From Paeniglutamicibacter psychrophenolicus (GTDB taxonomy: Bacteria; Actinomycetota; Actinomycetes; Actinomycetales; Micrococcaceae), in the NCBI RefSeq assembly GCF_030812255.1, contig NZ_JAUSSH010000006.1, positions 62,001-126,000 on the forward strand: a stretch of DNA of 64,000 nucleotides, in the 5' to 3' direction. This document shows positions 32,528 to 40,966 of the stretch, piece after piece (the stretch's first letter is position 1; each line of letters opens with the position of its first letter). Below the pieces are notes generated by a model. It worked only from the letters and a program-made list of their open reading frames with translations, made no database searches and was not told the DNA's origin. A program made the translations under genes and the position numbers.

Positions 32528-33916
32528 CTACCGGCCGGAGACCAGATCCGCGAGCCGTGCGATCGGGGCGGTGGCCGCCCTGCCATCCCTTTCCTGGGCG
32601 TCGGCCCGGTGGTACATGGCGTACATGCCTTGGACCCCGAGCCAGCGCACCGGCTCCGGTTCCCAACGGCGCACCGTGCGGTTGACCCACGGCATGGCAG
32701 TGGCCTTGGTGTCCCGCCCCAGCACCAGGTCCGTGAGCGTCCGGCCGGCCAGGTTGGTCGCGGTGACCCCGGTGCCGACGTATCCCCCGGCGAACCCCAG
32801 GCCCGTGGCCGGGTCGTAGTTCACGCTCGCCCGCCAGTCGCGCGGCACCCCCAGGACCCCGGACCAGGCATGTTCGATCCGGGCCCCCGCCGCTGCCGGG
32901 AACATCCCGTGCAGGATCCCGGTCAACGACTCGATGGTCTTGGGCTGGGTCGCCCCGTCCATGTCGGTGCGCGAGCCGAAGCGGTACGGCACCCCGCGAC
33001 CGCCGATGGCGATGCGGCCGTCCGCCGTGCGCTGCAGGTACACATAGGCGTGGGCGAAATCCTCCAGCGTCTCGCACCCCTCCCAGCCGATTTCTTCCCA
33101 GGCCGCCGCGCCCAGCGGCTCTGTCACGATCATCGAGGAGTTCATCGGCAGCCAGTCGCGGTGGGCGCCGGCCAGGTTGGAGGTGAACCCCTCGGTGGCG
33201 CGCAGCACGTGCGCGGCACGCACCGTCCCGCGTTCGGTGACCGCGCCGGCGAATGACCCGTTGGTCCCGGCATTGATCTCGGTGACCAGGGTGTTCTCGT
33301 AGATGGTGACGCCGCGGCGCTCGACCGCCGCGGCCAGCCCGCGCACCAGTTTTGCCGGGTGGATGCGCGCGCAGTGCGGGATGTGCATCGACCCCAGGGC
33401 GCCGGCCACGTTGATCCGCTCGCGCGTCGCGGCGGCCGAGAGCCGCACCGCGTCGTCCTCCGGCCACCTCAGCTGCTCCGCGGCCATGGCCTCGAGCCGG
33501 GTGAGCTGCGCGGGGTTCCGGGCCACCAGCAGTTCCCCGCCCTTATGCACGTGCGCGTCGATGCCCTCGTCCGCGGCAACCTTGATGACCTCGTCGATCG
33601 TCTCGTTGAGCATCCGCTGGAAGTCCCCCACCAGGGCACGGCCGTGGCTCTTGACGTACCCGTCACGTCCGCCGGTGATGGTGTTGGCCAGCCAACCGCC
33701 GTTGCGACCCGAGGCGCCAAAGCCGGCGAAGCGGGACTCGAGCACCGCGATGCGCAGCGACGGATCGGCCTTGGCCAGGTAGTAGGCGCTCCACAGCCCC
33801 GTGTACCCGGCCCCGACGATGGCCACATCGACCTCCAGGTCCCCGGAGAGCGCCGGGCGCGGGGCCGGCAGCCCGTCCTCGGCATACCAAAACGACACGT
33901 TCCCGTTGGTGGTCAT
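32528..33916 (-). CDS. DAO-family FAD-dependent oxidoreductase (amine oxidase-like)
   Basis: A 462-residue DAO-fold flavoprotein. The FAD motif VAIVGAGYTGLWSAYYLA lies near residue 30, followed by GFGASGRNGGW, a signature of the gamma-glutamylputrescine oxidase group; the C-terminal WSGVLGVPRDW and GYVGTGVTATNLAG support it. It would oxidise an amine or amino acid to an imine with oxygen. The substrate is not defined. AAGGACAA lies upstream of the ATG. It is downstream of the S9 peptidase gene on the same strand, 54 bases apart, and converges with the winged-helix gene. Confidence 0.88.
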   Translation of the reverse strand: MTTNGNVSFWYAEDGLPAPRPALSGDLEVDVAIVGAGYTGLWSAYYLAKADPSLRIAVLESRFAGFGASGRNGGWLANTITGGRDGYVKSHGRALVGDFQRMLNETIDEVIKVAADEGIDAHVHKGGELLVARNPAQLTRLEAMAAEQLRWPEDDAVRLSAAATRERINVAGALGSMHIPHCARIHPAKLVRGLAAAVERRGVTIYENTLVTEINAGTNGSFAGAVTERGTVRAAHVLRATEGFTSNLAGAHRDWLPMNSSMIVTEPLGAAAWEEIGWEGCETLEDFAHAYVYLQRTADGRIAIGGRGVPYRFGSRTDMDGATQPKTIESLTGILHGMFPAAAGARIEHAWSGVLGVPRDWRASVNYDPATGLGFAGGYVGTGVTATNLAGRTLTDLVLGRDTKATAMPWVNRTVRRWEPEPVRWLGVQGMYAMYHRADAQERDGRAATAPIARLADLVSGR

Positions 33917-33970
33917 TCTTCGGATTGTCCTTGCGTTGGGCGGGTGTGCGGGCGGAAGGCTGCGTGGTGG

Positions 33971-35929
33971 CTAGCTGAGCTTGAGCACCGGGACGTCGGA
34001 TTCGAAGCCGAACACCGCGGCATAGAAACCGAGGGAGGTTTCCAGCGCGTTGACGATGTTCTCGGCGCGGCGGAAGCCGTGCTGCTCGCCCTCGTAGAGC
34101 ACATAGGCGTGCGGGATCCCGTTGGCGGCCAGCGCATCGGCGACCACCTGGGACTGGGCCGGGGGCACCACCTTGTCCTGGTCCCCCTGCAGCAGCAGCA
34201 CCGGGCAACTGATGTCCGCAACGTGGTTGATCGGCGCGCGTTGCGCGTAGAGCTCGGCGGCCTCGGGGTAGGGGCCGACCAACGAGTCCATGTAGCGCGA
34301 TTCGAAGTCGTGGGTGTCGCGCACCAGGCCGACCAGGTCCGAGACCCCGTAGCGGGAGATGCCCGCGGAGAAGGTCTTGGTGGTGGTCAGCGCGGACAGC
34401 ACGGTCCAGCCTCCGGCACTCCCGCCCTCGATGGCCAGGCGCTTCGGATCCGCCATGCCGGCGGCCGCCAGGCCCTCGAGCACAGCGACGGTGTCCTGGA
34501 CGTCGACCACTCCCCATTGCCCGTTCAGCCGCCGGCGGTAGGCGCGGCCGAACCCGGTGGATCCCCCGTAGTTCACATCCACCACCCCGATGCCGCGGGA
34601 GGTGTAGTAGGCGATGGACAGCGAAAGCTGCGCGAACGCCTGGGAGGTGGGCCCGCCGTGCACGAAGGCCACGTAGGGTGGCAGCTCGTCCGTGGACCCG
34701 GTGAGGTTTCCGAGCCTTGGCTCGTACACGTGGGCGTAGACGCGCGAGCCGTCGGCGGCGGTGAATTCCATGGCCTCGGCGCCGGGCAGCGCCTCGGGGT
34801 CGGGTAGGTCCTTCAGGGCCAGGGAGATGTTTTGCACCGCCAGGGTGTCCAGGTCGATCAGCCGCAGCCCGTCGCCCTGAACCAGCGAGGTGGCGGTGGC
34901 CAGCAACTCGTTGCCGCGCAGCCCGGTGGGCGAGATGCGGGTGAAGGGCAGCACGAGCTGCTGCAGCTTGCCGCTGGGAACATCCAGCGTGGCCAGCGAG
35001 CTTCCGTGGGTGCCGTGGGTCAGCAGCAGGGTGTTGGCATCGATGACCTTGTACCAGCTCTGTCCCACGGTCCACAGCGGTCCGGCGAATTCCTCTTCCC
35101 TTTCGCACAGCGGGCGCTGGGCCGAAGAGGACAGATCGTGCAGGTAGGGGTTCCACCAGCCGTTGCGGTCGGAGATGAACACGAGCCGGTCCTCGTCGAG
35201 CCATTCGGGTTGCAGCACCGATTCGGTCGTGGAACCGGCCAGCACCCTGTCGTTCGCGGCCGCCAGGTCCCTGAGGTCGGCCACGTGAAGTTCGGTCCCG
35301 TCCCAGGGCATCTGCGGGTGTTCCCAGGAAATCCAGCTGATCCTGCTGCCCGAGGGGTTCAGTCGCGGGGCCGCGACAAAGCGCGAGGAGGCCGTGACCT
35401 CGAGAAGCGCGGCGGGATCCGCGGCGGCGGAGCCGTCGAGCGGGATCGCGGCGATGTAGCGGCGCAGCTGTGTGCGGTGGTCCTCGCAGATGGCCAGCAC
35501 GTGCCCGCCGGGTCCCTGGATGATCTCGGCGAAGCGCAGGGCCGGATCCCCGTCGGCCCCGGAAGACTCCGGGGTCAGGGGAACGGGCGTGCCGCCGTGG
35601 GCATCGACGAGGTAGAGGCGCTGGTCGCGGAAGTTCGCGAACACCAGCTTCTGCCCGTCCCCGGTGCCCACTGCGGCCCAGGACGCCCCGCCGTATTCGT
35701 TCACGCGGCTGCGGACATTGAACGGCGCGGCCACGAGTTCGCGCGCCGGAGCGTCGGATGCAGCGGCCCGGGCCAGGACGGTCAGCCGCCCGCCCTCGGC
35801 CGGGCGGCCCTCGAGCCACCACAATTCCTCCCCGACGAAACCGCCGCCGCCCACCGGCGTGGTTCCGGCCGCCACCTGCGCGGCGGAAATGGGCGAGGGC
35901 CAGGAGCCGTAGGGCAAACGCGTAGTCAT
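33971..35929 (-). CDS. S9 prolyl oligopeptidase family serine peptidase
   Basis: A 652-residue peptidase with an N-terminal beta-propeller (about residues 40-380, with repeated W/F-rich strands) and a C-terminal alpha/beta hydrolase. Catalytic residues are Ser in IEGGSAGGWTVLS (near 488), Asp in GDQDKVVPPAQS and His in EGEQHGFRRAEN. Such enzymes cleave short peptides or acyl-peptides in the cytoplasm. No signal peptide is seen. AGGATC precedes the ATG at 35929. Possibly co-transcribed with the flavoprotein gene downstream. Confidence 0.92.
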   Translation of the reverse strand: MTTRLPYGSWPSPISAAQVAAGTTPVGGGGFVGEELWWLEGRPAEGGRLTVLARAAASDAPARELVAAPFNVRSRVNEYGGASWAAVGTGDGQKLVFANFRDQRLYLVDAHGGTPVPLTPESSGADGDPALRFAEIIQGPGGHVLAICEDHRTQLRRYIAAIPLDGSAAADPAALLEVTASSRFVAAPRLNPSGSRISWISWEHPQMPWDGTELHVADLRDLAAANDRVLAGSTTESVLQPEWLDEDRLVFISDRNGWWNPYLHDLSSSAQRPLCEREEEFAGPLWTVGQSWYKVIDANTLLLTHGTHGSSLATLDVPSGKLQQLVLPFTRISPTGLRGNELLATATSLVQGDGLRLIDLDTLAVQNISLALKDLPDPEALPGAEAMEFTAADGSRVYAHVYEPRLGNLTGSTDELPPYVAFVHGGPTSQAFAQLSLSIAYYTSRGIGVVDVNYGGSTGFGRAYRRRLNGQWGVVDVQDTVAVLEGLAAAGMADPKRLAIEGGSAGGWTVLSALTTTKTFSAGISRYGVSDLVGLVRDTHDFESRYMDSLVGPYPEAAELYAQRAPINHVADISCPVLLLQGDQDKVVPPAQSQVVADALAANGIPHAYVLYEGEQHGFRRAENIVNALETSLGFYAAVFGFESDVPVLKLS

Positions 35930-36331
35930 GCTGCGATCCTAGCCTTCCTGCACGCTCGGTTGAACCCTTCCGCGGTGCGGCCCGCCGCTGCGGTTGCAGG
36001 GCAGGGCTGTGCCGGAAACGCCAAAACGTCCCACCGGCCGGTTCCCTAAGAAAGTGTTAGGAATGGGCGGACAAGCACCGGTGTGCGGGCGATCACCTAT
36101 AGCTTTGTCTGTGACAAGACTCTCGCACGGGACTTGGCCCACATGGAACCGCAGCGTTGCGCTCCCGTTTCGGGCCGGTCCCCTGCGCCGCCGGCGGACG
36201 ACTTCCGCCGCAGGACGTCCGACGGGTAGCGTGCCGGCCCGCGGGATGCGAAGGATCGTGCCGGATGTGCCGCCCCGCGGGAGACATCCCAGGCACCTAC
36301 GGCAACCACAAGGATCAGGAAGCACAGGCCC
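35930..36331. other. Intergenic leader before the Nramp-like gene
   Basis: About 400 bases without a gene. A short inverted repeat CCTAA-N7-TTAGG lies at 36045-36061, and a TATAGC box near 36098 could be a -10 for the Nramp-like gene, giving a leader of about 220 bases. The leader is GC-rich with several possible hairpins (for example CCGCCGGCGG with its partner at 36190-36215). I do not recognise a known riboswitch. Confidence 0.45.
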
Positions 36332-37639
36332 ATGCCAACAGAAGAGAATGCACCAGCGGTCAAGGCGTTGCACGCCGACCGCATCGACGACGACGGCGGC
36401 AAGCCCGCCAAATGGAAGATCGTCGGTCCCGGCCTGGTCGTCGCGGCCACCGGCGTCGGCGCAGCCGACATGGTCGCCACCCTGGTGGCCGGCTCCCGCT
36501 ACGGCTACGCCCTGCTCTGGGCCGTGATCATCGGCGTCGTGCTGAAGATCATCCTGGTCGAGGGTGCCGGGCGCTTCACCCTGGCCACCGGCAAGACCAT
36601 CTTCGAGGGCTGGAAGTCCCTGGGCAAGTGGACCACCTGGTACTTCGGCCCGTACATCATCATCTGGGGCTTCGTCTACGGCGCCACCGCGATGTCCTCG
36701 GCGGCCATGCCGCTGGCAGCCCTGTTCCCGGGCGTGGACCTGAAGATCTGGGCCGTCCTGATGGGCCTGGCCGGCTTCGCCATGGTCTGGTTCGGCCGCT
36801 ACTCCTTCTTCGAGAAGATCACCGCGGTGCTGGTGGGCATCATGTTCGTCACCGTCGTGGGCCTGGCCATCATTGCCGCACCGAACATCCCCGAGATGTT
36901 TTCCGGCCTGATCCCGATGATCCCCTCCGGCGGGGTGGTCTACACCCTGGCGCTCGCCGGCGGCGTCGGCGGCACCATCACCCTGGCCGCCTACGGCTAC
37001 TGGCTGCGCGAGAAGGGCTGGTACACGCCCAAGTGGATGAAGGTCATGCGGATCGACAACTCCATGGCCTATGTGATCACCGGCATCTTCGTGATCGCCA
37101 TGCTGATCGTCGGCGCCGAGGTCGTGCGCGCCGCGGGCGTCTCGCTGAGCGCCGGCGATGCCGGCCTGCTGGACCTGACCACCGTGCTCAACGAGAAGTA
37201 CGGCAACGTGGTGGGCACCGGCTTCCTGGTGGGTTTCTGGGCAGCCTCCTTCTCCTCGATCATCGGGGTGTGGAACGGCGTCTCGCTGATGTTCGCCGAC
37301 TTCTGGGGCAACATCCGCGGCAAGGAATCCGGGCACCCGGACACCCGCGTGGGCGGCAAGTACTTCAAGTTCTACGTCCTGTGGCTCACTTTCCCGCCGA
37401 TGGTGCTGTTCCTGCTGGACAAGCCGATCGCCCTGATCCTGGCCTACGGCGTGCTCGGCTCGCTGTTCATGCCGTTCCTCGCCGTGACCCTGCTGGGCCT
37501 GCTCAACGGCAAGCGGATCCCCAAGGTCTGGGCGAACAAGGTCCACACCAACGTCCTGCTGGCCATCACCGCCGCCCTGTTCATTTCCCTGGGCGTCCAA
37601 CAGCTGTACAAGGCCGTCTCGCCGCTCTGGGAGGGCTAG
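36332..37639 (+). CDS. Nramp-related transporter lacking canonical metal motifs
   Basis: A 435-residue protein with about 11 membrane helices that aligns with the MntH/Nramp fold: GPGLVVAATGVGAAD then GSRYGYALLWAVIIG in helix 1, and GGVGGTITLAAYGYW in helix 6. Canonical Nramp proteins carry DPGN in helix 1 and MPHN in helix 6 to bind Mn(II) or Fe(II). Here these read GAAD and LAAYG, so the usual ligands are absent. It may carry another ion or a larger substrate. AGGAAGC precedes the ATG at 36332. A terminator follows. Confidence 0.85.
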   Translation: MPTEENAPAVKALHADRIDDDGGKPAKWKIVGPGLVVAATGVGAADMVATLVAGSRYGYALLWAVIIGVVLKIILVEGAGRFTLATGKTIFEGWKSLGKWTTWYFGPYIIIWGFVYGATAMSSAAMPLAALFPGVDLKIWAVLMGLAGFAMVWFGRYSFFEKITAVLVGIMFVTVVGLAIIAAPNIPEMFSGLIPMIPSGGVVYTLALAGGVGGTITLAAYGYWLREKGWYTPKWMKVMRIDNSMAYVITGIFVIAMLIVGAEVVRAAGVSLSAGDAGLLDLTTVLNEKYGNVVGTGFLVGFWAASFSSIIGVWNGVSLMFADFWGNIRGKESGHPDTRVGGKYFKFYVLWLTFPPMVLFLLDKPIALILAYGVLGSLFMPFLAVTLLGLLNGKRIPKVWANKVHTNVLLAITAALFISLGVQQLYKAVSPLWEG

Positions 37640-37671
37640 CACTTCCCGTTCGGTGCAACGCACCAAACCCC

Positions 37672-37709
37672 ACGGGGCCGTATCCGCTTTTCGCGGGGTG
37701 CGGCCCCGT
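37672..37709 (+). terminator. Terminator hairpin after Nramp-related gene
   Basis: Arms ACGGGGCCG and CGGCCCCGT with an inner CCGC/GCGG pair; loop TTTTC. It separates this gene from the leaderless DUF1697 gene. Confidence 0.75.
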
Positions 37710-37765
37710 TCGTGCATCCGGGTGGGAATGGACAGCACCTGCGCGCCCGGCGCAGACTTGGCCCC

Positions 37766-38317
37766 ATGAACTTCTATGCTGTCTTCCTGCGCGGGGTCAA
37801 CGTCGGCGGGGTCAAGGTCCTGATGAAGGACCTCGCCTCGCTGCTGCAGGAGTCCGGATTCGCCCCGGTGAAGACCCTGCTGGCCAGCGGCAACGTGGTG
37901 GTCGGAACCGCCGAAGCCCGCCCCTCGCGCGTGAAGGACGCCGTCGAGCGGGCCCTGCGGGAGCGCTACGGCCGGGACATCGGGGTGATCGTCCGGGACG
38001 GGGACCAGCTGGAGTCGATCACGGCGCACTACCCCTTCACTTCTCCCGACAACGGTGTGCAACGGCACCGCTACCTGGTGCTCACGCCCGGCGAGAAAGA
38101 GGCCGCCGCCATCCTGGGCAGCGCCCCGGACCCCGCGGATTCCGAGCGCGTGGCACAGCTGGGCGCGTGCATCTGCTGGGAGGTTCCACGCGGGGATTCC
38201 CTGGGCACGCCCCTGGCCAGGCACTTCGCCAAGGCCGCCTTCTCCACGCTGGTGACCACCCGGAACATGAACACCATCGACAAGGTCCTGGTTGCGCTTC
38301 GCTCCCTGGCGCGGTGA
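37766..38317 (+). CDS. DUF1697 family protein
   Basis: A 183-residue protein of the DUF1697 family, recognised by FYAVFLRGVNVGGVK at the start, LLASGNVVV and a C-terminal TTRNMNTIDKVLVALRSL. Function is unknown in the family. CAGACT lies 7 bases before the ATG at 37766, a leaderless arrangement. An ATG 18 codons upstream is unlikely because it lies within the terminator region. Confidence 0.88.
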   Translation: MNFYAVFLRGVNVGGVKVLMKDLASLLQESGFAPVKTLLASGNVVVGTAEARPSRVKDAVERALRERYGRDIGVIVRDGDQLESITAHYPFTSPDNGVQRHRYLVLTPGEKEAAAILGSAPDPADSERVAQLGACICWEVPRGDSLGTPLARHFAKAAFSTLVTTRNMNTIDKVLVALRSLAR

Positions 38318-38396
38318 AACCGCCGCACCGCCCATGTTGTAATGGAACTTCCAGTGCCGCACCGCCCGCGAACATGAAACCCGAGGACACGACCCG

Positions 38397-39029
38397 TTGA
38401 CCATGCCCCTGCTCTTCGACCTCCTGGGAGTCTTCTTCTTTGGCGTCTCCGGGTCGCTGCTGGCCGCACGGCGCGGTTTCGACATCATCGGATCCCTGCT
38501 GCTGGCCGGGCTGACCGGGATCGGCGGCGGCATCGTGCGCGACCTGGTCCTGGGCGTGGTGCCCACCGCGTTCCAGAACCCGTACTACTTCATTCCGCCG
38601 ACCCTGGCGGCGTTGCTGGTCTACTTCGTGGCCCCGGGCGTGCAACGGCTCATGCGCCCGCTGCTGGTCTTTGATGCCGCCGGCCTGGCCCTGTTCTGCA
38701 CCGCCGGCACGATCAAGGCGCTGGAGGCAGGGATGAATCCCTTTGCCGCCACGCTGCTGGGCGTCACCACCGCGGTGGGCGGCGGGTTGCTGCGCGACGT
38801 GGTCGCCAACAAGACCCCCTCGATCTTCGACCCGCGAGACATCTATGCGGTCCCGGCCATGCTGGGTGCCGGACTCGTGGCCGGGCTGTGGGTCGTGGGC
38901 GTGAGGGGCTGGGTGTGGGAGCTGGCCGTCGCGGCCGTCGTCTTCCTCCTGCGCCTGCTCTCGCTGAAGTTCCGCTGGCGCGTGCCCAAGGCGGTCGGGC
39001 CCTGGCACCGCGACATCGAACTGCACTAG
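38397..39029 (+). CDS. TRIC-like/UPF0126 membrane protein (YicG family)
   Basis: A 210-residue protein with seven hydrophobic segments and the family repeat GIGGGIVRDLVLG and AVGGGLLRDVVAN. Bacterial members resemble trimeric intracellular cation channels and may conduct potassium or carry glycine; the cargo is not fixed. The TTG at 38397 with GAGGAC upstream is used; an ATG two codons later is an alternative. It converges with the MFS gene, 17 bases apart. Confidence 0.88.
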   Translation: MTMPLLFDLLGVFFFGVSGSLLAARRGFDIIGSLLLAGLTGIGGGIVRDLVLGVVPTAFQNPYYFIPPTLAALLVYFVAPGVQRLMRPLLVFDAAGLALFCTAGTIKALEAGMNPFAATLLGVTTAVGGGLLRDVVANKTPSIFDPRDIYAVPAMLGAGLVAGLWVVGVRGWVWELAVAAVVFLLRLLSLKFRWRVPKAVGPWHRDIELH

Positions 39030-39046
39030 CGGGAGGACGGGATTCG

Positions 39047-40306
39047 TCAGGTCACGCGCTCGAGCTGGGCGTGGTGCTCCGGCTCGCCCTTGGCGTCCTC
39101 GATCTTGCGCGGGCCGTTGATCATGACCGCACCGGTGAGCATCACGATCAGGCACACCCCAAGCATCGCGAACGAGGCGCTCCAGCCGCCGGTGGCGTCC
39201 TTGACGATGCCAAAGAGCAACGGGGCGATCGCCGCACCGGCATATCCCAGCCCCTGGCTGAAGCCGGCCAGCACGCCGGAGCCGTAGGTGCTGCGCGAGC
39301 GCAGGTTCATCATCAGCAGGGCAATGGCGAAGGTGCCCTGTCCCAGCCCGGCGGAGACGACCCACAGCACGGTGTGATCGGTCGGTGAGAGATACAGGCC
39401 CAGGTGGCCGGTGATCCAGAAGGCCGTGAAGACCAGCACCGCAAGGATCGGGTGGCGCAGGCGCGGAACCCACAAAGGCACCAGCAGGCTCACCGGAAGG
39501 CCCAGGATCGCGAACAGGGCCAGCATCGAACCGGCGGTCATGGTGTCCAGCCCCTGCTCGGAGAGGTAGGGCGGCATCCAGGTGAAGTAGACGTAGGTCT
39601 GGGCCGAGTTTCCGGCCAGGAAGATCGCCAGGCCCCAGGCGACCGGGGACTTCCACGGGTTGATCCGTGCCGGGGGCGCTGCCACCAGCCCGTTGACCAG
39701 CGGGGTGTCCGGGCGCGGGCTCTTGCGGTCCCGGAAGATCTGGATGCCCCAGGGCACCAGGACCACGGCCGACAGCAGCGCCCAGGCGGCGATGGAGGTG
39801 CGCCAGTTGCCGGTGGCGTTGGACAGCGGCACGGAGAATTGCGGGGCCATCCAGGTGCCCACCGCCAGCATCGTGACATAACCCGAGGTGACGATCGCCA
39901 GGTAGTCCGGGAAGTACTTCTTCACCAGCGGCGGCAGCACCACGTTGCCCATGCCGTACCCGGCCAGGGTGATGACCGAGAGCAGCAGGAAGCTTGCCAC
40001 ATCCCCCACGGCGGCGCGCAGCAGCTGCCCGGCCACGGCCAGCAGGACCGCGCCCACCAGCACCTTCTCCAACCCCCACCAGCGGATCAGGCGCGGGGTC
40101 AGCAGCCCGAACCCGGCAAAGACCACGGGGGCCAGCATGGCCAGCAGGCCGGTGGAAAAGGAGTCGAATCCCAGTTCCGGACCGATGCTTCCCAGCAGCG
40201 GGGGCACCGAGACCACGGCCGCACGCAGGGACAGGGCCATCAGGATGATGCCCAACAACGCACCGATCCGGCCGGCCAGCTTTTGTCGGGGTGGGGTCAG
40301 TGGCAT
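39047..40306 (-). CDS. MFS transporter, CynX/NimT type
   Basis: A 419-residue 12-helix MFS protein. ALSLRAAVVSVPPLLGSIGP and LGYGMGNVVLPPLVKKYFP-like motifs (GYGMGNVVLPPLVKKYFPD) match the CynX/NimT group, which includes cyanate and nitroimidazole transporters. Substrate not defined. Its start overlaps the TetR stop by 10 bases, so the regulator and transporter are one transcript from the divergent operator region. It may be an exporter controlled by the TetR. Confidence 0.88.
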   Translation of the reverse strand: MPLTPPRQKLAGRIGALLGIILMALSLRAAVVSVPPLLGSIGPELGFDSFSTGLLAMLAPVVFAGFGLLTPRLIRWWGLEKVLVGAVLLAVAGQLLRAAVGDVASFLLLSVITLAGYGMGNVVLPPLVKKYFPDYLAIVTSGYVTMLAVGTWMAPQFSVPLSNATGNWRTSIAAWALLSAVVLVPWGIQIFRDRKSPRPDTPLVNGLVAAPPARINPWKSPVAWGLAIFLAGNSAQTYVYFTWMPPYLSEQGLDTMTAGSMLALFAILGLPVSLLVPLWVPRLRHPILAVLVFTAFWITGHLGLYLSPTDHTVLWVVSAGLGQGTFAIALLMMNLRSRSTYGSGVLAGFSQGLGYAGAAIAPLLFGIVKDATGGWSASFAMLGVCLIVMLTGAVMINGPRKIEDAKGEPEHHAQLERVT

Positions 40307-40854
40307 GGGGCTTGGTTACCGTTCCTGAGTCGTTCCACCTGGATCAGCAGGTGTTCCAGGTCCTTGGCGAAGGTTCCCTTGGACCAGGGCCCGGGCATGG
40401 AGGTCTGGTAGTACAGCCCTTCGCCGATGAGCATGATGGTCTCGGCCACGTACTTGTCCTTCACCTCGACATGGATCAAGTCGAGCCATCCGGCGTGCAC
40501 CTTTTCCAGCGCCTCGATGGAGGGCTCGTGCCCGGACTGGGCCAGGCGCAGCACGGCCAGGAAGTACCTGTCCAGGTCGCTGCCGATGACGGTGGAGGTG
40601 CGCACGAAGTAGCGCGAGGCCCCCTCCGGGGATGCGGACATGCGCTCCAGGTCATCGGCGTGCGCCTGGAGCAGCCCCTCGATGACGGCCTGGGCCAGGG
40701 CCTCCTTGGAGGCAAAGTGGTACAGCAACCCGCCCTTGGAGACGCCGGCGCGTGCGGCGGTGGCCTCGATGGTCGCCGCGCGTTCGCCCTCGTCGCAGAG
40801 CATCGAGGCGTAGGCGTCGACGATCTTTTCCTTGGCTAATGGCGGTCGAGACAT
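40297..40854 (-). CDS. TetR family transcriptional repressor
   Basis: A 185-residue TetR regulator. The helix-turn-helix reads TIEATAARAGVSKGGLLYHF, with a classical YHF end. The C-terminal domain is diverse and its ligand unknown. The ATG at 40854 follows TAGGG. It reads into the CynX-type MFS gene. The perfect 30-bp palindrome at 40895 lies 41 bases upstream and is the probable operator for both divergent transcripts. Confidence 0.9.
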   Translation of the reverse strand: MSRPPLAKEKIVDAYASMLCDEGERAATIEATAARAGVSKGGLLYHFASKEALAQAVIEGLLQAHADDLERMSASPEGASRYFVRTSTVIGSDLDRYFLAVLRLAQSGHEPSIEALEKVHAGWLDLIHVEVKDKYVAETIMLIGEGLYYQTSMPGPWSKGTFAKDLEHLLIQVERLRNGNQAPCH

Positions 40855-40894
40855 GTAGTGAACCCTATCCCTTTCACGTAGGCATCGTCACATT

Positions 40895-40924
40895 GTAACT
40901 GTACCGTCCGGACGGTACAGTTAC
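40895..40924. promoter_or_regulatory. Perfect 30-bp palindromic TetR operator
   Basis: The left arm GTAACTGTACCGTCC is exactly repeated as its reverse complement GGACGGTACAGTTAC with no spacer. It is centred between the TetR/MFS transcript and the DHA2 MFS gene, 41 and 42 bases from their starts. One site could control both. Confidence 0.85.
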
Positions 40925-40966
40925 TGTTGTCAGCCCGCACATACCCATTCAGGAAACAGATCCCCC

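Noticed and set aside
35939-38566. An 875-residue minus-strand frame
   Set aside because: It overlaps the Nramp-like and DUF1697 genes entirely and is rich in His, Gly and Asp like other shadow frames.
40895-40924. Terminal inverted repeat of a mobile element
   Set aside because: It is a single central palindrome between divergent regulator and pump genes, with no transposase or flanking duplication.
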